From NCBI GenBank assembly GCA_051294375.1, contig CM119267.1, positions 23,189,486 to 23,253,485 on the forward strand: a stretch of DNA of 64,000 nucleotides, in the 5' to 3' direction. Positions 12,737-25,200 of this stretch are shown here, piece by piece. The notes beneath the pieces were generated by a model. The model was given only the letters and a program-made list of their open reading frames with translations, did no database searches and was not told where the DNA came from. This stretch comes from Paraspadella gotoi (lineage: Eukaryota; Chaetognatha). Both the position numbers and the translations under genes were made by a program. Every line of letters begins with the position of its first letter. Positions within the stretch are counted from its first letter, which is position 1.

Positions 12737-13229
12737 CCCCTCTTTCTAGTCATTTCGTGAGCTTTTCTTTTCATCCTGTCATCAGGCGACGACCATTTTT
12801 TTTATTTTCGTAAATAATCTTGCTTGACGATGAGATGATCGGGACTCTCTCTCTCTCGCTCTTACATCCAGTAAAACACTAACACTGATTGATTTTTTTT
12901 ATTGAGTTATTTGCAGCCTTGTTCATATCACAACCGAATGATCTCCTTGTACCATATTTACGAGCGAAACAAAAAAAAACTTTAAGAATAAACTTTAACC
13001 AAAAAAAGCAACGAAGCAAACTTCCAAGCAAAATACAAAAAGCATCAAAAACACGACTCTCTCTCTCTCCCTCACTTTTTGACGTTGTTGACGTTTTAGC
13101 AACTACCCCTAATGGTGTGCCAAACCTCTTCCGTTTATTTTTTATTCACAAACTTCGTCATTTACGATTTTAAAAACGATAAATAATTTATTTTAAAAAA
13201 ACCCGAAAAAAATAACCGAGATCGCGAAA
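10787..13229 (+). other. Intergenic region between the CERK-like gene and ankyrin
   Basis: This is about 2.4 kb without a credible gene. An AATAAA at 11316-11321 may be the polyadenylation signal of the CERK-like gene. CT-rich tracts lie at 11240-11305, 12660-12735 and 13060-13075; a G-run occurs at 12147-12160. ORFs here only translate the CT tract. The part near 13229 should hold the ankyrin promoter and 5' UTR, but no element is distinct. Confidence 0.5.
12660..12736. repeat. CT/GA dinucleotide microsatellite
   Basis: Almost uninterrupted (TC)n, about 75 bp, the longest of many polypyrimidine tracts in this window. Confidence 0.95.
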
Positions 13230-16200
13230 ATGGTGGAGAAACCTTTGACGAAGTCGGAGGAAGATCCTCTTCGCGACGAAAATGCGGCTCGTGAAGAAAA
13301 CTCTTCGGCGAGCGACGCCGCCGGCGCGGCAGCCGCCACCGCAGCCGCCACTGACTCCGCTGACGTCTCCACGGCCGACGGCGCCCCTCTCCCGCGGAAC
13401 GACGGCGCCGCTTCCCGCGACGACGACGAAGACATGGTTCAGCGTCTTTCCCGCGAGATCGAGGCGGCCATGGGCACCAACGGGGACGCGGGAATCAATG
13501 GCGTCGCGGGCGCCAACGCCGCCTCTCCCCTCAACGGTCGCGCGGATGAGTCCTTCGGCGCCGAAAAGGGCGAGTTGGAGGCTGTCTCCAAGGATGACGT
13601 CGAGTCTCCCGTCAAAACGAGGGACGAAGACGACGAGGATTCTCCGGCGTCGTTCCTCGCATCTCCGTCGGATGATCCCGCGTCGGCCAAGGAGTTGCAG
13701 ATGCGTCCGCCCGACTACGTCGATGCCGTTTCCAACAAGTTCGTCAGCGTCGAGCAGTCGCCGTCGTCGTCGCCCTCCAAGCGTAACGGAAGCGGCGGCG
13801 GCGGCGCCACGGGATTTTTACGGGCGGCGCGGGCTGGCAACGTCGCCAAAATGATGGAGTACATGAAGGGTAAGTTGACGTCGGAGATGACGCGTCAAGA
13901 TAATTCTATTGAAATCCTTTCCTTCACACTCTCCTTCCTTTCACAGTGAATTCTTTCAACATCAACGTGAGCAATGCGAACGGCCTCAACGCGTTGCACC
14001 TAGCGTCAAAGGAGGGGCACCTCCACATCGTCAAGATGCTGCTGGAGCGGGGCGCCGACGTCGACTCGGCTACTGCCAGGGGAAACACCTCCTTGCACAT
14101 AGCTTCGCTGGCCGGTATGTAATTGGTATAGCTATAAGTACGTCACATTTCACTGGTTTATAAAAATAGTTATTAAAAACATCAAACGCGAGTAGATGGT
14201 TTTAATCCGTCCATATTTTGAAATATCTAACGTTAGTTATGTAAAATACACAAAACTAATTTGAAGTTCGTAGATCCATGGACCAAACAAAATTTTGTTT
14301 TACATTCATTCGTTTTAAGACTCCCAAAATATTTTGTTTCTTCGTTATTTTAATTATTTCTTTCTTTCGTTATCTTTGTTTTTTTAATGGTGCTATTTTT
14401 AAACCTATTTTAATCCTATTTTTAATCCTAAATTTATCTTTTCTTTCCGCCGTCGCCATCTTCTTTTATTCGTCGCTATCCTCTTTCCCCGTCCGTCTCC
14501 ATGCTATTGCCTCTTCTTTCTTTCCTCAATTGGCAAATCCGCACCGCGACGGCGAAAAGGGCGACGACTGCCAGGGACACCATGAGAATCATCTCTAACG
14601 TTGCGCTTTTGCCAAAAGAAACCGAATGAATAGAATGAAAATTAAAAAGATGGGAGGAAATTAAATGTTGGGAAAACGCACGTCTTGTCGCGAGTCTCTG
14701 ACTCTGTCGGCCCCGTTGTCGTTCCGACCTCTTGGAGGTGTGGAGGAGTCGCCGCCGCAAATTGAGGCCATGACCAGAATGAGATATCAGTCGTACCCTG
14801 GGCATCTTTCCACGTCGGTGTAGATATCCTCGTAGTTTTGTTAACAGTCATTGTCTTTTCGATAAAATCGTCAATGATGAGCCGATCCGCCTCTTGAATC
14901 TGCCAAAATAAATTTGTGTTCACGTGATAACCATTAGCAAAAATATTTTTTAAAAAACGTCAAATGACTTCCCTCGTCTGGTAAGAAGACCGATGCTCCG
15001 TTCGTTACCATGACGATTAGCAGCGACAAAAGGACTGATATTGTCATGGTCATTAGTTACGTGCGAGATTTCGGTAGTTAAATATTTACGTAGGTTAAAA
15101 AAACTGCGAGTCTGTTGTAAACTGTTTTGACTCGTTGAGTAAAAGATTTTAATCCTCGTTGAAAGATTGAAAAAATTGATAAAACGAATTCTGCGAAGTA
15201 ATGAGGGCCAAATATCGGACGAACTTTATAACGAAGACTTCGTTCAACATTTCTGAGCAAGAAATAATTGTCCGATTCTCTCCTTTTTTCGATTTCAGGT
15301 CAAGTGGCTGTCGTCAAGACCCTTATTGAGAATGGAGCCAAGGTTAACGGTCAGTCGACGAACGGGTTCACTCCGCTCTACATGGCCGCGCAGGAAAATC
15401 ACGTCGGTGTTGTTGAGGTATTGTCGAGTTCCAGTGGTTTTAGTCCCGTTCTTTTATACGATTTTTAAATCTAATCCAACGTCTCCTTCCCCTCCTCTTT
15501 TCCTTCAGGTTCTCCTGCAGCACGGCGCCAATCAGAGTTTAACGACCGCCGACGGTTTTACCCCGTTGGCGGTGGCGCTGCAACAAGGACACGAGATGAT
15601 CGTGGCTCTTTTGCTGGAGAACGATTCCAAGGGAAAGGTCAAGCTCCCGGTGAGAATCGCTAATGTTGTGTCGAATGCCGATGACAAATTGTGTTAATTA
15701 TCGTGAAAATATGGTAAAATAAGTAAGATTGTTGGTTGGTTAAAACGTTACTTATTTATTTTTTTCCTTGTGCGGCCTAATTTAGCTATAAATCCTCTAA
15801 TCCGCTCCTTAATAACGTTCCTTCCTTTCTCCCCTCACGTTTGCTCTTTTGTCTTTTCCCGCGTTTTTCACCCCAGGCCTTGCATATTGCTGCTAAAAAG
15901 GACGATTGTAGGTAAACACATAAACATATAATTAAGTTTAACGTAGTTCTCAGTCTTAATTTACGGTAGAATATTGTTAAATAGCATTGGGACCAAAGCA
16001 ACTTTTTCAATCTTCATCATCCCATTTTCGTTATCCAATTTCAACCCCACAATTCAGCTTGGTACGTTTATTAGCTCGTCGCGTTCGAGTGTAGTATTTT
16101 TTATTTCTCGTCTCCCTATCTCTTTAGTTTTTTCAGGAATTCTTTTTCGGGTTCTTTAATTTATTCAATAATCGCGTCTTATAACTTTTTTTTTGCCCAT

Positions 16201-19200
16201 CCCTCCCCCCCCATTACCCAAATTTTTATGACATCCGCAATTCCAAAATTATTCACCGACTCCGTCGCAACTCATCACCGCATCATCAAACGCTCGCATT
16301 ATAAATCCATATCCTTCAACCACCTTTTCTGACGAATCTCCAGGGCCGCTGATCTGCTCCTCCAGAAGGAGCACTTCGTAGACGTGCAGTCGCGGTCCGG
16401 CTTCACTCCGCTGCACATCGCCGCCCACTACGGCAACGCCGGCGTGGGCGCCATCCTTGTCGCCAAAGGCGCCAAGGTGGACTTTCTGGCTAAACAGGTT
16501 AGTAGCGAAGGGAGAGGAAACAAAAAAGCTGAGATGACTAAGCGCTTTTCCCTCTTCGTCCAGGGCATCGCTCCTCTCCACGTGGCGGCGAAATGGGGCA
16601 AGATGAACATGGTTAAGCTCCTCTTGGAGAATTCGGCGGACAAGGGAATTCAAACGAGAGACGGATTGACTCCGCTCCACTGCGCCTCGAGGAGCGGGCA
16701 CGACCAGGTGGGGTGTCGTTTGATTGTGATTTATTTACAATAGATTTATGTATGATAATTCTTGTATAATTCTTGTATAATTTTGTACAGTACTTACTTA
16801 CTATCGAATTATTTTTCCCAGGTCGTCGACTACCTGATCGAGAACGACGCGCCTCTGGTGTGTCGGACTAAGAACGGGTTGGCGCCGCTCCACATGGCGG
16901 CGCAGGGCGACCACGTCGAGTGCGCCCGCCTCCTCCTCTACCATAAGGCCTACGTGGACGACGTCACCGTCGACTACTTGACGCCGCTTCACGTGGCCGC
17001 CCACTGCGGGCATCACAGGGTGGCCAAGATTTTGTTGGATCGCAAGGCCGAGGTAAGGGGGAGGGGATGTGGTTTTGAATCGGGGGTTTGGGGGGGGGGG
17101 CGGTGGTGGGTGAGGATAAAATGGTTTGAATAATCTAACTCAAGAATTAACGCCTGCCAATACTTGTAAAACCAAAGGTGAACGCTCGAGCACTGAACGG
17201 CTTCACTCCCCTCCACATCGCCTGCAAGAAGAACCGAATTAAGGTCGTCGAACTGCTCGTCAAATACGGGGCGCTGATCGAGGCGACGACCGAGTCGGGG
17301 CTCACCCCGCTCCACGTCGCCAGCTTCATGGGATGTCTCAACATCGTCGTTTATCTCATTCAGCACGGCAGGTCTTCAATTAAGTCTTTAAATATTAACA
17401 CATAGCACATATTACATATTTCCTCAAATAATTTCTTATCATCTCGTACGTTTCGGTTCAGTGGTTCACCACTCTAACGGGGGGGCATCTTATATTATTA
17501 TTTATTGTTGACCTTATGTTTAGTGCGAGAAGGCTCGCATTGTTCTTTTTGCTGTTCTACTTGATAAAGTTTATGAATTAATATAAAGAGAAGCAATAGT
17601 GGTCAATTACCTTATTTATTGTATTGTTAACTTAACATTATTATTATTATTACACAAGATAGATAATGGTTATTAAATTATAAATGGTAAGCTAAGAAAA
17701 GGGCATAGTGGTTCAGACCGACCCTGAAATCCTAGCTGATTAATAGCTAGGCCTTCTATCAAACAAGCCAGTCTCCCAGAACAAGAAAAATACTTCCTTT
17801 TATAAAGCAACAATACTACAATGAAATATTTGAATAATAATTGGAAAACTAAATCATTATTAAAACCTATTAAAACTATTGCTAAAACCTTAAAATAAGA
17901 CTATTATGAAAACTGTATCAAAAGTCTAAACTACTACAATATGTAAATGAGATTGAAGACCTCAATCTCATTTGAAATGAACCACAAATTATTCTGCTAC
18001 ATATTCGTCCATATATCTCACTTTGTAAACTTTTTCTGACCCCCATCTACCTCCCCCAATTCCACTTTCCCGATCTCCTCATTCTGCAGTAATCCCAACA
18101 TCCAAACTGTCCGCGGGGAGACCCCCCTCCACCTGGCGACCAGAGCCAATCAGGTGGACATCATCCGCGTGCTGCTTCGCCACGGCGCCGAGGCCGACGC
18201 CCAGGCGCGCGAGCAGACAACCGCGCTGCACATCGCGTCGCGTATGGGCAACAGGGACGTGGCGGCGCTGCTGTTGCAGCACGGGGCCAAGCCCGACTCC
18301 GTCACCAAGGTGAGTCGCGGTTTGTGAGCTTTGTTGATTTTAGTTTGGTTTCATTTTCTTTCTTCATCCATCATCAGGATAACTACACCTCCCTCCATCT
18401 CTCGGCAAAAGAGGGCCACGACGAAGTGACGACACTTCTCTTAGATCACGGGGCCTCTCTCGAGCCCCTCACCCGTAAGGGGCTCACCCCTCTCCATGTC
18501 GCCGCCAAATACGGTCACCCCAAGGTGGCGTCGCTACTGTTGATGGAAAAGCAGTGCCGTCCCGACGTCCTTGGCAAGAACAACTTGACCCCCTTACACG
18601 TTGCTGTTCATTGTAACCACCCCGAAGTGGCCTCTTTGCTGCTCGATCGGGGCGCCTCGCCGCACGCCGCTGCCAAGGTGAGGATCGCGGGAAAGCCTTA
18701 GAGGAAAAATATTTCTTCACCTTTTCCTCGGAACTAAATATAAAAAAAAAATTGTGCCTTGTTTTTAGAACGGCTACACTCCTCTTCATATCTCCTCGAA
18801 AAAAAATCAGATCGGTTTGGCGACGAGCTTGTTAGAGCACGGTGCCAAACCCGACGCAGAATCTGTCACTGGAATCACCCCCATTCACCTCGCGTCTCAA
18901 GAAGGCGAGTGAGGAAGTTTCTCTTTAATTTGTTTTTGATGAATAAAGATCACTTGGAACTCGACGCAGAGTCGTTCAGTGTAAATTTTTACAATATGCA
19001 AATTAGATTAACTCAACATTTTTTACCCTCATTCCCAGGTCACGCGGCCATGGTGAACCTGCTTCTCTCTTACAACGCGTCGGTCGACGTGGCGGCGAAG
19101 AACGGACTCACGCCGATGCACCTATGTGCGCAAGAAGACCGAGTGGGCGTGGCCGCGATTCTTAAAGACCACGACGCCTCGATCGATCCTACAACGAAGG

Positions 19201-22200
19201 CGGGCTATACGCCCCTGCACACCGCCTCCCATTTCGGGCAGATCAACATGGGTACAGACTACAGTTTTCAAAAGAGAGAAAAAATTGGTTTTGAAATTCG
19301 TTATTCTTTCGTTTCAGTTCGTTTCCTTCTTAAACACGGTGCCTCCGTAACGTCCACGACCAAGCATGGCTATACGGCATTGCATCAAGCTGCGCAACAG
19401 GCAAGACTTTCCTGTCCACTAAGGCGTAGTGAAAGTTATATACAAAAATTCTAAAAGTCAATTATGAACAACATACCATCAGTGAACATTAATTTGTAAA
19501 AAAAATTAATTTTATGTTTTTTAATTTTCGCAGTAGGCTATATTTATATATAGTACTATCCTTATAAAATTGAAAAAAATTCAAAATAGGCTTTTCTTAA
19601 TTTTGATTGCAGATTTGAATTCCTCGTCAAAAGTTGATAAAAGAAAATATAAATCATTTTTAAAAATTATTTTATTAAGTGGGTTAAAAATTAAAAAACT
19701 ATATTTAATATATAAAAAGTTAATTTTCAGCTTAAAATATGGCTTTTTCTAATTTTTGACCCACTTAATGAAGGAATTTTTCAAAAAGAGTTATATTTAT
19801 TTTTATCAACTTTTTATGACGAATCCAAATCTGCAAAAATATCTTTAAAAAAACTGTTTTGAAATTTTAACATTTATTGGTTTTGTACTAGTATAAATAT
19901 GGCCTACTGCGTAAATTGAAAAATTTATTATAAATTTTTTTATTACATTATGTTCATTAGTATAATGTTGTTCGTTCCTCACTTTTAGAATTTTAATTAA
20001 AGTTAAATTTATAAATTTTACTACGCCTTACTGTCCACGCCCGTTTCGTTATTAAATTTTAACTGTTTTCTTCTTTTCTCAATCAGGGCCATGTTAATAT
20101 TGTGGATTTGTTGCTCGCCAGCAACGCTTCCCCCGACGTCCTCTCCAAGAACGGCCAGACCCCCTATTCCATCGCAGAAAGACTCGGGTAAGTCTCTGCG
20201 GTTTAGGTATGAGAATATTCGTTTAATAGAAAGGGGGGGGAAAATAATTTTATTAAAAAAAAATAACGTTTTACATACTAAATACGTACATATGAAACCA
20301 ATTTGAGATTATCCCATGTTTTTGTCCGTCCCTTGAATAAAAGATCAGCTAACAGAAGTAAGTTTCCGTCAACGATTTGGTTTCGGGTGAGGTTTTTGTT
20401 GATTCCGTCGTCGGGCGGGTTTTCGCGGTTCATCTAAAATTCGTGTCAAACGAGGAACGACGACGACGACGATAATAATCAGGAAGACGACCACAATTTG
20501 CCGATTGAGACGGTGACGACGACGATACCGACAACGACGATGGTTGACCCCGCGTCCGTCGTCCGAGGTCGATCGTCGATGACCGAAAACAAAGAAATCA
20601 AAATTCCGATGTCGATGGGAAATTGCAGAGGATAAGAATCAAAGGCCAATCCTTTCTTTCTTCTTTCTTTTCCTATTGTTTTCTCTCTCGCTTCGGGATT
20701 CATTCCATAAAGATTAAAAGAGGCGGGATTTGGGGTCGTCTCGATCCCGGTGATTATGGCATTGAAAGAATGAGACGTTGAGACAAGGAAACCCTTGGGC
20801 TTTATTCCTTTACGTGTGAAAAAAAAAATTCGGGTGGATCCAATTTCTTTTCCTCCAATACCCCCAAAGTGAACTCGTTTCTCTTCGTCTCTTTTCTTCA
20901 AATTCACTCTGGACGATCAATCGATAGAAAAATAAATTTTATAACGTAAATCATTGAAAATCATTTTAAGCCACAAACCTTTAGCACCACAATCGTCATG
21001 GGTTCTTTTGCTCCCAATTTTTTTGAAAGAATCAACCATCTAAGTTTTCGGAATTCAGACTCGCGCAAATCAGTTCGTAAATCCGCGAACTCGCAATCGG
21101 AAAAATCTTTGCGAAAATCTGAAAAGATTCAATCAGAAAATTCTCGATTCTCCAACGGCTTTCGCTTCAGGTACATTTCCGTTGCGGAGACGTTGAAGGC
21201 CGTGACGAACACCCCTGCCACCGCCTACCAGTCGGGAACAGTTTCGGGAGAGTCCACTCCTGTCAGCGGAACTTCAGGTTTGTATTTTAATAATAAATTA
21301 AACGTTGAACAAATGCTTTTCAGTTTTTTACAACTTAATACTAAAATCTTTCCATCAATATGTCAGAAAAATACCGCATCATGTTCCCCGAGACTATGCA
21401 AGAGTCCCACATGATGGAGAGCGAGGACGAGGCGGAGAACGAGGCGTTGACGGGCGACGCCTCCTACCCTTTCCTCACCTCGGACGACATCCGCATCATG
21501 CCCGACGACTCGGCCGCCGTCGCCGCCGCCCCGCCTCAAGTCCCGCCTTCCCCGGGCTCCGCCCACATGGGCGTCAGCGTCTCCATGTGCAGCGACGACC
21601 TCATGATCTCCTCCAAGATGAGCGAGTTCAACGAGGGGGGCGTCAATTCTCCGCTCACTTCGTCATTCATCTACGCCACGCCCATTCCGCCATCCATCTC
21701 CATCGAGAACGGCGAGACTGGGGGTAAATATGATCTTTTTTAGTGTGACCTTGTCTAAAAGCGTCATATTTTATTATGTATTTATTTCATAGGCGTGAAC
21801 GGAGTCTACGTGCAAGGGCTGCCGGGCTTGGACGAGAGCAACGTCTCCGACGTGACGGCCAACTCTCACGACGTGACAGACAACATCGACATCAGTCGCG
21901 CCTCGTCCCAGCTCCCCATTCATGCGGGTCAGTTTTCGCAAAAGAAATATAAATTATATTATAAGTATATACATATATATAGTATAAGATGAAGATTGTC
22001 TAAAGTCGAATATTGTCGTTTTCCTAATGCTCGCTTTCGATTAACATCAACAGAAACACTCGAGATCGAAGGTAACCATCGTATAAGATCTTTTAATTTA
22101 ATTATTGTTTGTTTTTCTCGCGATTACCAACCCACTTTTGTCACGCTATGATCCAAAACGTTTCTATCAATCAATAGGTCCTGAAAAATCCGCCTAAATT

Positions 22201-25200
22201 TCGGTCAAAAAATCGCTTTCAGTAACACCCCCAAGTGCCTTGATCAGATTAGCCGTCTAGCATTTTGACCTTTTGTAGATAAAAATGCTTTGAATGCAGT
22301 CATGATTTTATTAACTAATGAAGAAAATCGAGCCTTCTTATAAGAAAGCAAATTCTGATCACTGTCTAAATGTTTTTATTATGTTTTAGATAAAACTAAC
22401 CGAGCGTTTGAACTTGCGGCGACAACAACAACGACAACTACATCGACCTTGACGCGACCGATCACGTGACACCTGAAATACCCAAATTTACGCTCTGTTC
22501 GTTTTTCCCCCGTAGGATTTCTAGTCAGCTTCATGGTGGACGCCCGCGGCGGGGCCATGCGGGGCTGTCGCCATAGCGGCGTACGCGTTGTGATTCCACC
22601 GCGCTGCGCCTCCATGCCGACGAGGGTCACGTGCAGAATGTTGAGGAAGGACAAGCTGGCTCACCCGCCGCCACTGATGGAGGTAATTGGATCAGAAAAC
22701 CGTTTTTTGTAGCGCCAGTCGACACTTAAAATATTATTATTATTAATACTATTACTAATAATACTATACATGATTGAAATTTCTCTCCTTTCCGCTTTTA
22801 CAGGGAGAAGCCCTGGCGTCGCGCATCGTAGAGATGGGCCCGGTGGGCACGCAGTTCTTGGGCCCGGTAGTACTGGAGGTGCCGCACTTTGCGTCCCTCC
22901 GCGGCCGCGAGCGAGAGATCATGATCCTAAGAAGCAACAACGGGGAGACTTGGCGAGAACACACGACCGACGTCGGAGACGACGTCATACAGGAGATACT
23001 CAACGGCACCATCGACGGTGAAGGTTAGAAATCAATCACCTTTCACTAAGCTATTTTAGGTTTATTACACCAACCCTTGATCTACTAATCGAACTGTGGT
23101 TGCCGATCCTTGAATAATGATAGACTACATATTTTGTCATCCCCGGCTCTTTTTTACCAGAATTGGAGCCATCTGAAGAGTTGGTGCCCCGCCGCGTGAC
23201 GCGCATCCTGACGACGGAATTCCCGCAGTATTTCGCCGTCGTGACGCGCGTGCGCCAAGAGTCGGCCACCGTGAGTCCCGAGGGCGGCATGCTGTCGTCC
23301 ACTGTGGTGCCGCAGGTTCAGGCCGTCTTTCCCCATGGCGCTCTCACCAAGAAAATCAAAATGGGGCTGCAGGTTTGGGAGAGAGAGGGAGAGAGAGATA
23401 GGGAGAGAGTTGTTCGATTAAATTAAATTTTTCTGTCTTCCCATCCGACCTCAGGCGCAGCCTATTCCGCCCGAATTGGTGAGTCAATTGCTGGGCAACC
23501 GCGTCGCCGTCAGCCCCATCGTCACGGTCGAGCCGCGCCGGAGAAAATTTCACAAACCCATCACACTCACCATCCCCTTACCTCAGGTCGGTGGATTTCT
23601 TTCCCTTTATAAAATAAAATCTTCTTTCGAGAGGTCAAATTTTTATGAGGGGATTAGCCTAAAGCGATATTACAATTTCGTTGAGGAATCTTAAACTTAA
23701 AATTTAAAAAAACCTCGCATCTTTTCCCACCTTGACTCAGGCTGCGGGAGGCAAGGGAATGATTAATGGGTACAACACTTTGGCCGACGGGGGTCCCCCT
23801 ACACTCCGCCTTCTCTGCTCCATCACGGGCGGCACCACCCCCGCGCAGTGGGAGGACATCACGGGCACCACGCCTCTCACTTTCATTAACGACTGCGTGT
23901 CATTCATGACTACCATCTCGGCGAGGTTTGTTGTTGCTTTTAATAAATAAATAAATGTTTTAAACCGAGTTGAACAAATTCACTCTTTCTTTAGGTTCTG
24001 GCTGATGGATTGTCAGAACGTCAATGAATCGGCCAAGATGGCGACGGAGTTGTATCGCGAGGCGATCACCGTCCCCTTCATGGCCAAGTTCGTCGTCTTC
24101 GCCAAGAGGCAGGCCGAGCTCGAGTCCAGGCTTAGGGTTTTCTGCATGACCGACGACAAGATGGACAAGACGCTCGAGTCACAGGTTCACACCCGATTCT
24201 CTCTTTTGTTTTTCGTCCGTGATTTCGTTTTGTTTAGGAAATTTTTTTATTATTTTTTCAATCAAAACATCAATTATTTCCTAGGAACACTTCAAGGAGG
24301 TAGCCATGAGTCGCGACGTGGAGGTGCTGGAGTCGAAGCGCCTCTGGGTGGACATGATCGGCAATCTGATCCCGGTCACTAAGTCGCGCGACGGGGAGGA
24401 GCAGTTGAACCTCGTCTTCAGAGCCTTTAAAGAGAACAGGTGAGAAGACTGGGTGAGCTTATTATTTCCTTTTACGTAGATTACTTTGTCAAATTTCTGT
24501 TCAAGTCCGTGTCCTTACTTAACTTTTTTTTCGTTTCCGCCAGGCTGCCTCTAGTCGTGCGCGTGCGCGATCCCGACCAAGAGGCCGTGGCGAGAATCTC
24601 CTTTATGCCGGCCCCTAAACACGGCAAACCCGTCGCGAGAACAGGTTTCTCAGAAATACTAACGTTAATACGTAGTTGACCGCAAGATCTCTATAATCAA
24701 TTTCTTTGCAGGTTCGAACCGCGCTCCCCTTCCCCCGCCGCATGCGCGAAGTCCGCGGCTAACCTCCCAACACACCCATTCGCAACACGCGCCCTTACAG
24801 ACGCCCGCGTGCACGCTTAACCTTCAACTGCCCGATTTGGACTCTACTGTCAACTCTGAAGCAGGTTGTGAGATTGACGAGAATGAACGTGAATGTCTCA
24901 CTATTTACACGATTGTAAAGTTTTATTTCTCTCTCGCCAGGCGACATCACTATATCAGAAGAGAAACAGGCAGAGTTGATGCGCAAGTTCGGCCTGGTGA
25001 TGTCGTCGCCCTCGCCCAACGCCTCCGCCCACTCCTCCCGTCTCCACCCGCAGGACACGTCCTCCTCCTCCCTCTTCCCCACGCCCACCATGATGCAGCG
25101 GGCGGAACTGAAACTCAGCGACATCGCGGAATGTCTGCAACAGGACTGGATCAACCTCTCCGTCCAATTGGGTCTCTCCGACCAGGACATCTTGGATATG

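Noticed and set aside
12545-12813. Ser/Leu-rich ORFs over the CT tract on both strands
   Set aside because: They only translate the (CT)n microsatellite in several frames.
14642-14923. 93-codon - strand ORF as a single-exon protein
   Set aside because: It lacks the signal peptide and membrane span; the spliced three-exon model explains the local features better.
20479-20907. 142-codon ORF on the - strand inside an ankyrin intron
   Set aside because: No recognisable domain, hydrophobic pattern or splice context; biased by GTC/GTT repeats.
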